Below are positions 1 through 8,132 of a DNA stretch of 64,000 nucleotides, piece by piece. Source of the DNA: Caballeronia sordidicola (lineage in GTDB: Bacteria > Pseudomonadota > Gammaproteobacteria > Burkholderiales > Burkholderiaceae). The notes beneath the pieces are model-generated. The model ran no database searches and was not told the origin of the DNA. It saw nothing but the letters and a program-made list of their open reading frames with translations. The DNA is taken from assembly GCF_002220365.1 (NCBI RefSeq), contig NZ_MTHB01000126.1, positions 84,797 through 148,796 of the forward strand. Reading direction: 5' to 3'. The translations under genes and the position numbers were made by a program. Every line of letters starts with the position of its first letter. Positions within the stretch are counted from its first letter, which is position 1.

Positions 1-1083
1 GGGTTCAAGCATATAACCCAGCACCGTTTCGATTTCACCACTCGGCCGACGCTGGATCAACCGTGCCTCCGAACTGCTGTAATTCGTAATGCCGCGCGCC
101 ACTTCCTGACCGCCCGGGTTCATGCACGCGATCACTTCCCCGCGCTCGAACGCACCGTGAACCTCGATCACGCCAATTGGCAGCAAGCTTTTACCGTCCG
201 CAGTGAGCTTCTCGACCGCACCGTGGTCAATAACCACGTGGCCACGCACCTGCAGATGATCGGCCATCCATTGCTTGCGCGCCGCCATACGGGCCGTACG
301 CGCCATTAATTGTGTACCGATCATCTCGCCCGATGCCAGCCGGGTCAGGACATCCGACTCCCGCCCGCTCGCGATCACCGTATTCGCGCCGCTGTGGGCC
401 GCGCGTTTCGCCGCGAGAATCTTCGTCAGCATGCCGCCGCGTCCCAGGCTTGAACCCGCGCCGCCTGCCATGGCCTCGAGTTCCGGCGTGCCCGCGTCGG
501 CCTGTTCAACCAGCGTGGCCGTGGGGTCGTGCCGCGGATCAGCGGTAAACAAACCGCGCTGATCGGTGAGGATAATCAGCGCGTCGCCTTCTATTAGGTT
601 CGCCACCAGCGCGCCGAGCGTGTCGTTGTCGCCGAATTTGATTTCGTCGGTGATAACGGTGTCGTTTTCATTGATGATCGGCACGCAACCCAGGCGCAGC
701 AAGGTAAGCAGCGTCGAGCGTGCGTTCAGGTAGCGTTCGCGGTCGGCGAGATCGGCGTGCGTGAGAAGAATCTGCGCGGTGCGCATGCCGTGCTTGCCGA
801 AACTGCTTTCGTAGACTTGCGCCAGACCCATCTGTCCAACGGCAGCGGCAGCCTGCAACTCGTCAATTTCGCGCGGCCGCTTCGTCCAGCCCAGCCGATG
901 AATACCCTCGGCGATCGCGCCGGAACTGACCAGCACGACTTCCTTTCCCTGCGCGCGCAACGCTGCAATCTGCGCAGCCCAGCGCGCAATGGCCGCGTGG
1001 TCGAGCCCGCGCCCGTCGTTGGTCACCAGGCTCGATCCTACTTTCACTACGAGTCGCTTCGAAGCGGCTATGACGGAACGCAT
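1..1083 (-). CDS. proB: Glutamate 5-kinase, C-terminus cut by window edge
   Basis: Catalyses ATP-dependent phosphorylation of L-glutamate, the first step of proline synthesis in the cytoplasm. The minus-strand frame reads MRSVIAASKRLVVKVGSSLV, then the amino-acid-kinase core (VLVSSGAIAEGI; NENDTVITDEIKFGDNDTL; ILTDQRGLFTADPR) and, after about residue 270, a PUA domain (HGAFERGEVIACMNPGG). 361 codons are present; the family is about 370 residues, so only the last dozen or so residues are missing. An in-frame ATG at 1092 is an alternative start; GAGGAG lies close to it and about 11 nt before the ATG at 1083, which I prefer because relatives begin MRSxIA. It follows obg by 48 nt on the same strand, the usual Burkholderiales arrangement. 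Confidence 0.95.
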   Translation of the reverse strand, partial: MRSVIAASKRLVVKVGSSLVTNDGRGLDHAAIARWAAQIAALRAQGKEVVLVSSGAIAEGIHRLGWTKRPREIDELQAAAAVGQMGLAQVYESSFGKHGMRTAQILLTHADLADRERYLNARSTLLTLLRLGCVPIINENDTVITDEIKFGDNDTLGALVANLIEGDALIILTDQRGLFTADPRHDPTATLVEQADAGTPELEAMAGGAGSSLGRGGMLTKILAAKRAAHSGANTVIASGRESDVLTRLASGEMIGTQLMARTARMAARKQWMADHLQVRGHVVIDHGAVEKLTADGKSLLPIGVIEVHGAFERGEVIACMNPGGQEVARGITNYSSSEARLIQRRPSGEIETVLGYMLEP

Positions 1084-1131
1084 CTGACGCATTTCTCCTC
1101 GGATATGCCTCGATAAGCACGGGCCAAACTT

Positions 1132-2268
1132 TTACGCTTCGTCTTCGTCCTGGTCTTCGTCGATCTCCGGCGCGGGCTGGGGTGTCACGACGGCAGGTTC
1201 GTCGCGAAAACGCACGTCCGCTGCGAGATCTTCAGCTTCTGCCGCCCGCGACGCATCCGAATTCTTCGAGATGTAATCGAAGATGGCATAGGTCAGACTT
1301 TCGCAACCCTGACCCGTCAGCGCCGAGATTTCGAACACCGGGCCGTCCCATTCGTAACGCTTGATGAAGTCTGCCACTCGCGATTTACGGTCTTCGTCCG
1401 GCACCATGTCGAGCTTGTTCAGCACAAGCCAGCGTGGTTTTTCGTACAGCGCTTCGTCATATTTGCGCAATTCATTGACGATCGCACGCGCTTCCACGAC
1501 GGGATCCACTGCGTCGTCGAACGGGGCCAGATCGACGAGATGCAGCAGCACGCCGGTGCGCTGCAAGTGGCGCAGGAACCGGTGACCCAGACCCGCGCCT
1601 TCCGCTGCACCTTCGATCAAGCCCGGAATGTCGGCGATCACGAAGCTCTTTTCCGGTCCCACACGCACCACGCCAAGATTCGGCGCGAGCGTGGTAAACG
1701 GATAGTCGGCAATTTTCGGCCGCGCATTCGACACCGCCGTGATGAACGTGGACTTGCCAGCGTTCGGCATGCCGAGCAAACCGACGTCGGCGAGCACTTT
1801 CAGCTCGAGACGCAGCATGCGCCGGTCGCCGGGCTTGCCTTCCGTCTTCTGACGCGGCGCGCGGTTCGTACTCGACTTGAAGTGCAGGTTGCCGAGACCG
1901 CCCGCACCGCCGTGCGCGATCAGCACGCTCTGGTTGTGCTCGGTCAGGTCCGCGATCAACTCGCCCGTTTCCGTGTCCGCGATGATTGTCCCGACCGGCA
2001 TGCGCAAGATGATGTCGTCGCCGCCCTTGCCGTAACAGTCGGCGCCGCGGCCGTTTTCGCCGTTGCGCGCCTGATGTTTCTTCGCGTACCGATAGTCGAT
2101 CAGCGTGTTGATATTGCGGTCCGCAACCGCATACACGCTGCCGCCCCGGCCACCGTCGCCGCCGTCCGGTCCGCCGAACGGGACGAACTTCTCGCGCCGC
2201 ATCGACGCGCTGCCATCCCCTCCGTCGCCGGCGATGACTTCAATTCTCGCTTCGTCAATGAACTTCAT
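1132..2268 (-). CDS. obg: Obg/CgtA GTPase
   Basis: Essential GTPase acting in 50S ribosome assembly and stress response. Residues 1-158 form the glycine-rich Obg fold (GDGGDGSASMRREKF, GGPDGGDGGRGG). The G domain follows with G1 GMPNAGKS at 166-173, G3 DIPG at 213-216 and NKLD at 284-287. The C-terminus is acidic (EIDEDQDEDEA), as in proteobacterial Obg. The open frame extends 34 codons upstream, but MKFIDEARIEV is the universal Obg start and has GGAG just upstream. 378 residues, normal size. An intrinsic terminator separates it from rpmA, so expression must come from read-through or a promoter in the 190-nt gap. Confidence 0.97.
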   Translation of the reverse strand: MKFIDEARIEVIAGDGGDGSASMRREKFVPFGGPDGGDGGRGGSVYAVADRNINTLIDYRYAKKHQARNGENGRGADCYGKGGDDIILRMPVGTIIADTETGELIADLTEHNQSVLIAHGGAGGLGNLHFKSSTNRAPRQKTEGKPGDRRMLRLELKVLADVGLLGMPNAGKSTFITAVSNARPKIADYPFTTLAPNLGVVRVGPEKSFVIADIPGLIEGAAEGAGLGHRFLRHLQRTGVLLHLVDLAPFDDAVDPVVEARAIVNELRKYDEALYEKPRWLVLNKLDMVPDEDRKSRVADFIKRYEWDGPVFEISALTGQGCESLTYAIFDYISKNSDASRAAEAEDLAADVRFRDEPAVVTPQPAPEIDEDQDEDEA

Positions 2269-2394
2269 GAGTTGCTCCGTCCCGTGTTTCAGCGGTGTTC
2301 CGCCATTCTGCCGCGACCGGCCGATGCCAGCCACTAGGCCATTCGATATATGCCACTCTGGCCAAGCCAATAAAGCTCAAATAAAGCCGGCCAA

Positions 2395-2423
2395 TAAAAA
2401 AAGCCCCGCGAACTTCGCGGGGC
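2395..2423 (-). terminator. Intrinsic terminator after rpmA
   Basis: GCCCCGCGA (2403-2411) pairs perfectly with TCGCGGGGC (2415-2423) around a 3-nt loop. The A-run at 2396-2402 becomes a U-tract on the minus strand. It lies 35 nt past the rpmA stop, so it should end or attenuate the rplU-rpmA transcript before obg. Confidence 0.9.
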
Positions 2424-2458
2424 CTGTTCCGGTCCTGAAGCCCGTGCCTGGATAATTC

Positions 2459-2719
2459 TTAGGCAGCCGGGACGACGTTGACCAGATGCTTCTTTGCTGC
2501 GCCCTTCGTCGAAAAATTGACGTGGCCGTCGGTCAGCGCGAACAAGGTGTGATCCTTGCCCATGCCGACGTTGTCGCCCGGGTGCATGCGCGTACCGCGT
2601 TGGCGAACAATGATGCCGCCTGCGTTGATAGCCTGGCCGCCGTAAACCTTCACGCCGAGGCGCTTTGATTCAGAGTCGCGACCATTGCGGGATGACCCGC
2701 CTGCTTTTTTGTGTGCCAT
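2459..2719 (-). CDS. rpmA: 50S ribosomal protein L27
   Basis: Component of the large ribosomal subunit whose N-terminus reaches toward the peptidyl-transferase centre. 86 residues, starting MAHKKAGGSSRNGRDSESKR and containing the diagnostic GGIIVRQRGTRMHPG. No Firmicute-type N-terminal cleavage extension is present. It follows rplU by 43 nt and shares its promoter. A clear intrinsic terminator lies downstream. Confidence 0.98.
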   Translation of the reverse strand: MAHKKAGGSSRNGRDSESKRLGVKVYGGQAINAGGIIVRQRGTRMHPGDNVGMGKDHTLFALTDGHVNFSTKGAAKKHLVNVVPAA

Positions 2720-2762
2720 TTAATAGCTCCTTGACCGTTTAGCTTAATCGACTCGACGACGC

Positions 2763-3077
2763 TTACGCGGCGTTGATAGCGTCGATACGCAGTTCGGTGT
2801 AGTTCTGGCGATGGCCAGCGTGCTTTTGGTAGTGCTTCCGGCGACGCATCTTGAAGATCGTAACCTTCTTGTGACGACCCTGGGACACGACGGTACAAAT
2901 GACGGAAGCCCCACTGACCAGCGGTGCACCGAACTGAATCGATTCACCTTCGCCTACTGCGAGAACCTGGTCGAGCGTGATTTCAGCGTCAATGTCTGCC
3001 GGTATCTGTTCTACTTTCAATTTTTCGCCGACAGCAACCTTATACTGCTTGCCACCGGTTTTTATGACCGCGTACAT
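2763..3077 (-). CDS. rplU: 50S ribosomal protein L21
   Basis: Large-subunit protein that binds 23S rRNA. 104 residues, MYAVIKTGGKQYKV at the N-terminus and FKMRRRKHYQKHAGHRQ near the C-terminus, both family hallmarks. The frame is open for 11 codons upstream, but the MYAVI start is conserved. A near-consensus promoter lies about 55 nt upstream, giving a leader of roughly 45 nt. First gene of rplU-rpmA(-obg-proB). Confidence 0.98.
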   Translation of the reverse strand: MYAVIKTGGKQYKVAVGEKLKVEQIPADIDAEITLDQVLAVGEGESIQFGAPLVSGASVICTVVSQGRHKKVTIFKMRRRKHYQKHAGHRQNYTELRIDAINAA

Positions 3078-3130
3078 TGAGAACCTCACTCTGAATTCAT
3101 TTTTCCGCACACCGTGCGCGAAAACGCGTG

Positions 3131-3159
3131 ATTATACAGAGAGTTAGGCTCTCCGTCAA
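3131..3159 (-). promoter_or_regulatory. Sigma70 promoter of rplU-rpmA
   Basis: Read on the minus strand: TTGACG (3159-3154), 17-nt spacer, TATAAT (3136-3131). Five of six -35 bases and all -10 bases match consensus at ideal spacing. Transcription should start near 3124. This fits the strong expression expected of a ribosomal protein operon. Confidence 0.88.
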
Positions 3160-3357
3160 AACCCTTGTTCATCGCGAAAAACGAGAGCGGCTGCAGTCCG
3201 GATCGAGCACGGCGCACGCGCCATTATGACGATTTCGCCGCCCGACACCGCGCGTCAGGCTTGTCGCAGCACCCCGCGCGGTTCGTCCGAGGCGTCTTTA
3301 GAGGCGGCTATCGGCCGATTCGCCTTATAATTCGCGGCACTACCCTAATTGCCGATC

Positions 3358-4350
3358 ATGTCGTCCACTGCCATTTCCTCCCCAAACGCCGCCAACGTAC
3401 TCGAGCCTATCGCCGAGGACATGCAGCAGGTCAATCGCGTCATCCGGCAGCGCCTGGCATCCGAAGTGATGCTGATCAACCAGATTTCCGAGTACATCAT
3501 CGGGGCCGGCGGCAAACGGCTCCGGCCCGCGCTGCTGCTGCTGGTCGCCGGCGCGCTCGGCGACACCACCGGGCACCGGCATGAGCTGGCCGCGGTCGTC
3601 GAGTTCATTCATACGGCCACGCTGCTGCACGATGACGTGGTCGACGAATCCGATCTCCGGCGCGGCCGCAAGACCGCGAACGCGCTGTTCGGCAATGCGG
3701 CGAGCGTGCTAGTCGGCGACTTTTTGTATTCGCGCTCCTTCGAAATGATGGTCGGCGTGGGCAAGATGCGCGTGATGGAAATCCTGTCAGTTGCGACGAA
3801 CGTGATCTCGGAAGGCGAAGTGCTGCAGTTGCTCAACATGCACGACCCGGACGTGGACGAAGCGCGCTACATGCAGGTGATCCGCTACAAGACAGCCAAG
3901 CTTTTCGAAGCGGCGGCTCAACTCGGCGCGGTGCTGTCTGGGTCGGATGCCCGGACCGAAGCGGCCGCCGCCGAATTCGGCAGGCGCATTGGCACGGCGT
4001 TCCAGATCATGGACGACTGGCTCGATTACACCGGCACGGCGGAATCGATGGGAAAAAATGCCGGCGACGATCTGCGCGAAGGCAAACCCACACTCCCCCT
4101 CATCTATCTGATGGAGCACGGTTCGGCCGAACAGGCAGCGCTCGCGCGCGAGGCGATCGAGCAAGGCGGCACGGATAAATTCGACACCATCTTCGAAGCC
4201 ATCACGACGTCGGGCGCGCTGGATCACACGCTCAAATGTGCACGGCAAGAAGCACAGGCGGCAGCGAATGCAATTTCTTCGTTTCCAGATTCCATTTTTA
4301 AAGAGAGCCTGCTAGAATTATGTTCTTACTCGACGGCAAGACAGTCCTGA
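3358..4350 (+). CDS. ispB: Octaprenyl diphosphate synthase (polyprenyl synthetase)
   Basis: Condenses farnesyl diphosphate with isopentenyl diphosphate units to make the side chain of ubiquinone. 330 residues from the ATG at 3358 (MSSTAISSPNAANVLEP); an in-frame TTG at 3349 is possible but less likely. The two aspartate-rich motifs are intact: DDVVD at residues 92-96 and DDWLD at 219-223; GGKRLRP at 51-57 binds the allylic substrate. A TATAAT at 3326-3331 is a good -10 but I see no matching -35. Divergent from rplU. It is functionally linked to coq7 at 55760, which acts on the same quinone. Confidence 0.95.
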   Translation: MSSTAISSPNAANVLEPIAEDMQQVNRVIRQRLASEVMLINQISEYIIGAGGKRLRPALLLLVAGALGDTTGHRHELAAVVEFIHTATLLHDDVVDESDLRRGRKTANALFGNAASVLVGDFLYSRSFEMMVGVGKMRVMEILSVATNVISEGEVLQLLNMHDPDVDEARYMQVIRYKTAKLFEAAAQLGAVLSGSDARTEAAAAEFGRRIGTAFQIMDDWLDYTGTAESMGKNAGDDLREGKPTLPLIYLMEHGSAEQAALAREAIEQGGTDKFDTIFEAITTSGALDHTLKCARQEAQAAANAISSFPDSIFKESLLELCSYSTARQS

Positions 4351-4381
4351 AAAGGAAACGAACCGTCTCAGAGTGAACATT

Positions 4382-4458
4382 CGGGGTGTAGCTTAGCCTG
4401 GTAGAGCGCTACGTTCGGGACGTAGAGGCCGGAGGTTCGAATCCTCTCACCCCGACCA
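4382..4458 (+). tRNA. tRNA-Pro (anticodon CGG)
   Basis: 77 nt with encoded CCA at 4456-4458. The acceptor stem pairs CGGGGTG (4382-4388) with CACCCCG (4448-4454). The anticodon stem CTACG/CGTAG encloses loop TTCGGGA, giving anticodon CGG, which reads the proline codon CCG. The T-arm contains GGTTCGAATCC. It lies 31 nt after ispB, so it may be processed from a shared transcript. Confidence 0.97.
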
Positions 4459-4466
4459 GAATTGAT

Positions 4467-4497
4467 AAAAACCGCCCAGCTCGCTGGGCGGTTTTTT
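4467..4497 (+). terminator. Intrinsic terminator after tRNA-Pro
   Basis: ACCGCCCAG (4471-4479) pairs with CTGGGCGGT (4484-4492) around a CTCG loop and runs into TTTTTT. The upstream A-run could make it work in both directions. It closes the ispB/tRNA-Pro unit. Confidence 0.9.
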
Positions 4498-4625
4498 GTT
4501 TTGGGTCATCGATTTTTTGGATCATTGTTTGGGTGATCGACTATTCGTGATACTTCGTGATCTACAAGTTCGGCGCACGGTTGCGCTGCCATCGTCAGAT
4601 TCAACAACACTGCGCTCGCTCATCA

Positions 4626-5030
4626 ATGTCTTCACTCAGATTTTCGTCGGTTAGAAGAATGTCCGCGGGCCAGCGCATCGGGCTGTGGTTCGTATTCTTG
4701 TATTTCCTGATCGGCGGCGCATGCCACTTTTTGTACATGCCGCTCTTCGTGCAAATCGTGCCGGCTTACATTCCCTTTCCGCTCCTGGCCGTCATTGTGA
4801 GCGGCGCTTTCGAGTTGCTTGGCGCGGTCGGCGTGATGATCAAACGCACACGAAGTGCAGCGGGTATTGGGCTGACGTTACTGACCATTGCCGTTACGCC
4901 CGCCAACGTATTCATGTATCAACACGCAGATCAGTTCTCACAAGTTCCGTCGTGGTTATTGCTCGTGCGGCTGCCTTTGCAGCTTGCGCTGATTGCGTGC
5001 ATTTTGTGGAGCACCCGGCAGCGTGCGTGA
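4626..5030 (+). CDS. DoxX-like small membrane protein
   Basis: About 134 residues, with four hydrophobic segments predicted by eye (LWFVFLYFLIGGACHFLY, LLAVIVSGAFELLGAVGV, GIGLTLLTIAVTPANVFMY, LLLVRLPLQLALIACIL). The features YIPFPLLAVIVSGAFELLG, TRSAAGIGLTLL and PANVFMY match the DoxX-like family of inner-membrane proteins. DoxX relatives are linked to quinone-dependent redox or thiol stress, but this branch has no assigned role. The start is uncertain: ATG 4626, or ATG 4659 (MSAGQRIGLW), which has AGAAG very close upstream. It lies alone between a terminator and the YgjP-like gene. Confidence 0.7.
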   Translation: MSSLRFSSVRRMSAGQRIGLWFVFLYFLIGGACHFLYMPLFVQIVPAYIPFPLLAVIVSGAFELLGAVGVMIKRTRSAAGIGLTLLTIAVTPANVFMYQHADQFSQVPSWLLLVRLPLQLALIACILWSTRQRA

Positions 5031-5127
5031 CTCGCGCTTAACTCACTCAGCTAAACGGCGCGCGACGTGACGCCGAAGCCCTCGTCCCTATAATGCCGAA
5101 GGCACCACTCGGCGGTCACGTCTCATC

Positions 5128-5637
5128 ATGCTTCCTCTGAAATACCTCGGCGCCTATCCACAAACGCTTCAGGACAAGGTCCGCAAACTTATCTCCGACG
5201 ACCAGTTGGGCGTGTATCTCGCTGACCGGTATCCGCACCGTCACGCCGTGCAGTCAGACCGCGCGTTGTATCAATACACCACAGATCTGAAGCAGGAATT
5301 CCTGCGCGTGGCGCCCGCCATAGACAAGGTGATGTACGACGCCAAGCTCGATGTGCTGCGTCATGCACTCGGCCTGCACACCGCCATATCACGCGTGCAG
5401 GGCGGCAAGCTCAAGGCGAAGAAGGAGATTCGAGTGGCATCGCTATTCAAGGAAGCGCCGCCTGAATTCCTGCGCATGATCGTCGTGCACGAGCTCGCGC
5501 ATTTGAAGGAAAGCGACCACAACAAAGCGTTTTATCGGCTATGCGAATTCATGCAGCCGGGGTATCACCAGATCGAATTCGATCTGCGCGTATACCTGAC
5601 GCAGCGCGAGCTTTCACGCGATTCGTCCATCAAGTAA
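5128..5637 (+). CDS. YgjP-like M48-type metallopeptidase
   Basis: 169 residues. The core is HELAHLKESDHNKAFYRL, a zinc-binding HExxH with a following histidine in the (N/D)H-x-x-F context of the YgjP/DUF45 (WLG) family, then a C-terminal PGYHQIEFDLRVYL. This predicts a soluble zinc peptidase; the physiological substrate is unknown. The N-terminal half (MLPLKYLGAYPQTLQDKV) is specific to this branch. It ends 5 nt before the convergent efflux gene stop, so the two transcripts probably run into each other. Confidence 0.75.
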   Translation: MLPLKYLGAYPQTLQDKVRKLISDDQLGVYLADRYPHRHAVQSDRALYQYTTDLKQEFLRVAPAIDKVMYDAKLDVLRHALGLHTAISRVQGGKLKAKKEIRVASLFKEAPPEFLRMIVVHELAHLKESDHNKAFYRLCEFMQPGYHQIEFDLRVYLTQRELSRDSSIK

Positions 5638-5642
5638 TGTCG

Positions 5643-7184
5643 TCAATCCGCGGCCGCGTGAGCGAGTGTTTCGCTGGCAACACTGCGCATCGGCCGGATC
5701 AGCAATAGCAGCGGCACGACCAGCAAGGTTGCCACGAACATCAGCTTGAAGTCGTTCAGGTACGCGATCATCTGCGCCTGCTGATTGATCGACTGATCCA
5801 TCAACGCGAGACTCAGCTGAGATCCACTTTCGAGCATGGGTTGCATGGACGGATTGAATACGTTCACATTCGCCGCGAGATCGGCGTGCGCCACCTGAGT
5901 GCCGCGCGTCATCATGGTCTGCACGATCGAGATGCCGATACTGCTCCCAATGTTGCGCATCAGGCTGTAGGTCGCGGTGCCGTCGGCCCGTAGTTCAGGC
6001 GTCAGGGTGGAAAACGTCAGCGCGCTGAGCGGCACAAATACGAAGCCCAGGCCAAAACCCTGGATCACGCCGGGCCACACGATGTCCGACACCGACAGCA
6101 CGAGCGTGTAATGCATCATCTGCCAAAGCGCGAACGCTGAAATGAGAAAACCGGCGAGCAACAAAAACCGCGCGTCGATGCGTCGTAACAGCCGCCCGGC
6201 AACCAGCATGGCGACCATCGTTCCCGCGCCGCTGGGCGCCGTGACCAGACCGGTCGTGGCGACGGGATAGTTCATCAGGTTCTGCAGCATCGGGGGCAAC
6301 AACGCACGGGTCGCGTACATCACCGCGCCAATCATGAAGATAAAAAACACGCCGGTCGCGAAATTGCGGTCCTTCAACAGTTCGTACTTGAAGAATGACC
6401 GCTTGCCGGCGGTCGCGGTGTGCGCGAGAAAAAAGATAAAACTCAGCACCGCAAGAATGGCTTCGATACGGATCTCGATCGAGCCAAACCAGTCGAGCTG
6501 CTCGCCGCGATCGAGCATAGCCTGCAGCGCGCCGATCGCCAGACCCAGCGTGGCAAACCCGAACGCGTCGAATTTCACCCCGAGCTTCGCCGCTCGCGCC
6601 GGCAGGAACGTCATCACGCCAAAGAGCGCGAACGCGCCGATCGGCACGTTGATGAAAAATACCCAGCGCCAGTTGTAGCTATCGGTGAGCCACCCCCCGA
6701 GCGTCGGCCCGAGGATCGGCCCGACCATCACGCCCATGCCCCAGACGGCCATCGCCTGGCCCTGCTTTTCACGCGGATTGATGTCGAGCAGGATCGATTG
6801 CGAGAGCGGCACGAGCGAGGCTCCGAAAATCCCCTGGAGCAATCGTGACGCGACAATCTGCGCCAGACTCTCCGATAACCCGCATAGCGCCGACGCAATC
6901 GTGAAGCCGCCAATAGAAATGATCAGCAGACGCTTCGTGCTCAGCCGGTCGGATAACCAGCCCGTAAGCGGCGTGGCGATCGCCGCCGCAACAATGTACG
7001 ACGTCAGCACCCACGTGATCTCGTCCTGCGACGCCGACAGCGTGCCCTGCATGTGCGGCAGCGCGACATTGGCGATCGTGCTGTCGAGTGTCTGGATCAG
7101 CGTTGCGAGCATGATCGAGATCGTGAGCATGGGCCGGTTGAGCGGCGTGGCCGCCGCGCTTGCCGGCATCGATTCAGAGGACAT
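5643..7184 (-). CDS. MFS multidrug efflux transporter, DHA2/EmrB type
   Basis: 513-residue inner-membrane drug:proton antiporter of the 14-helix DHA2 family. Diagnostic segments are LDSTIANVALPHM in helix 1, WVLTSYIVAAAIATPLTGWLSD around helices 2-3, LLQGIFGASLVPLSQS, and motif C GPILGPTLGGWL. No EmrA-type membrane-fusion gene is next to it. It is divergent from a MarR-family gene across a 153-nt gap with strong inverted repeats, so I infer MarR repression relieved by a phenolic or drug ligand. Substrate cannot be told from sequence. Confidence 0.92.
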   Translation of the reverse strand: MSSESMPASAAATPLNRPMLTISIMLATLIQTLDSTIANVALPHMQGTLSASQDEITWVLTSYIVAAAIATPLTGWLSDRLSTKRLLIISIGGFTIASALCGLSESLAQIVASRLLQGIFGASLVPLSQSILLDINPREKQGQAMAVWGMGVMVGPILGPTLGGWLTDSYNWRWVFFINVPIGAFALFGVMTFLPARAAKLGVKFDAFGFATLGLAIGALQAMLDRGEQLDWFGSIEIRIEAILAVLSFIFFLAHTATAGKRSFFKYELLKDRNFATGVFFIFMIGAVMYATRALLPPMLQNLMNYPVATTGLVTAPSGAGTMVAMLVAGRLLRRIDARFLLLAGFLISAFALWQMMHYTLVLSVSDIVWPGVIQGFGLGFVFVPLSALTFSTLTPELRADGTATYSLMRNIGSSIGISIVQTMMTRGTQVAHADLAANVNVFNPSMQPMLESGSQLSLALMDQSINQQAQMIAYLNDFKLMFVATLLVVPLLLLIRPMRSVASETLAHAAAD

Positions 7185-7209
7185 TCGTGCGCCAATTCGG
7201 TTAGCAGAC

Positions 7210-7236
7210 TGCTTACTCTAATAGTAAGCATGCTTA
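7210..7236. promoter_or_regulatory. Probable MarR operator between efflux pump and regulator
   Basis: TGCTTACT (7210-7217) and AGTAAGCA (7223-7230) form a perfect 8-bp inverted repeat with a 5-nt centre. The right arm also starts a second palindrome, TAAGCATGCTTA (7225-7236). The region is AT-rich against its surroundings and sits 26-52 nt upstream of the pump start, where a bound MarR dimer would block transcription. A possible second -10 (TATTAT, 7235-7240) overlaps the edge. Confidence 0.75.
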
Positions 7237-7337
7237 TTATAAACAGGCTATTGATTGGAACAAGGAGTCAAAAATCCGAGGAAACCCGCGTTTGCCCGAA
7301 TGCATGTGGGTGCGCGCTTCTTTCGTATAATCCGGGC

Positions 7338-7781
7338 ATGGAAACGCACCTCGACAAGCGCTTTGGTTTTCTGATCTCGGACGTTGGGCGCTTGTGCAGC
7401 AAGCGCTTCGACGAACTCGCGAAATCGTCCCTCGATCTCACGCGGGCGCAATGCCGCGCGCTCGCCTATCTGTCCCATTTCGGCGATGTGAACCAGGCAC
7501 GGCTGGCCGATCTGCTGGAAGTCGCGCCGATATCGGCCGGTCGCCTGCTCGATCGGATGGAGGAAGGCGGCTGGATCGAACGTTTTCCAAATCCGGATGA
7601 CCGTCGCGAACGGACGGTGAGGATGACGGCAAAAGCGGAAGGCGCACTCGGCAGGGCGCGCCGGGTGGGCGACTCAGTGGCCGCTGAAGCGTTGGCAGGG
7701 CTCGATGCCGACGAGCGCACGCAGTTGATCTCGCTGCTGCGGCGCGTGCGCGTGAATCTGAGCACGATTGTGGACGAGTGA
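7338..7781 (+). CDS. MarR-family transcriptional regulator
   Basis: 147 residues starting METHLDKRFGFLISDVGRL. A winged helix-turn-helix spans roughly residues 35-100 (LTRAQCRALAYLSHFG, QARLADLLEVAPISAGRLLDRME, wing DDRRERTVRMT). Terminal helices form the dimer interface. It probably represses the divergent EmrB-like pump and itself. There is no recognisable ribosome binding site before ATG 7338. A perfect TATAAT lies at 7326-7331, which would place the transcript start on or next to the ATG, so the message may be leaderless. The frame stays open upstream to an ATG at 7230 inside the operator. Confidence 0.9.
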   Translation: METHLDKRFGFLISDVGRLCSKRFDELAKSSLDLTRAQCRALAYLSHFGDVNQARLADLLEVAPISAGRLLDRMEEGGWIERFPNPDDRRERTVRMTAKAEGALGRARRVGDSVAAEALAGLDADERTQLISLLRRVRVNLSTIVDE

Positions 7782-7932
7782 GCGATTGGCAGAGGGTCGG
7801 GGAGCCGCGCGCCGATCGCGCGCTTATGCCTCCGGCGAAACTGCAAAAAACCGCCGCCAGAACGCGGCCGACTCGATGTGCAAGGGCTCGGCCATGCAAT
7901 TGGCGCGGTGCAGCCGAATTTATTGCCATAAA

Positions 7933-7980
7933 CGCAGCGCAATACGCCGTGCAATACGCAGCGCAATACGCCGTGCAATA
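7933..7980 (+). repeat. Four tandem 12-mers upstream of cardiolipin synthase
   Basis: CGCAGCGCAATA and CGCCGTGCAATA alternate twice, giving an exact 24-bp unit repeated in tandem (7933-7956, 7957-7980). The array ends directly before AGGAGGT (7984-7990). It lies in the 320-nt gap between the MarR gene and cls, which otherwise shows no gene on either strand. Confidence 0.9.
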
Positions 7981-7997
7981 AACAGGAGGTCCGCCCC

Positions 7998-8132
7998 TTG
8001 CTACAAAGCGTGTCGGAATGTCCGCTGCGTGTACCCGGGCTTCAGGCTCCTACAACGCGTACACCTCTCTCCATTGCTGCCCCTCTTTTCCGGAATCCGA
8101 CATGCTCTTGCTCGCCATACCGCTTACGGTAG
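7998..8132 (+). other. Possible 44-codon leader ORF overlapping cls start
   Basis: A perfect Shine-Dalgarno AGGAGGT (7984-7990) is followed after 7 nt by TTG 7998. That frame (LLQSVSECPLRVPGLQ) runs 44 codons to TAG 8130-8132, passing the cls ATG at 8102 in another frame. No ATG or GTG of cls is placed to use this binding site. Translation of the leader could therefore couple to cls. This rests only on position and is weak evidence for a real peptide. Confidence 0.3.

Noticed and set aside
4382..4458. tRNA-Pro as an integration site for a genomic island
   Set aside because: No integrase and no repeat of the tRNA 3' end was seen downstream; the following genes look resident.
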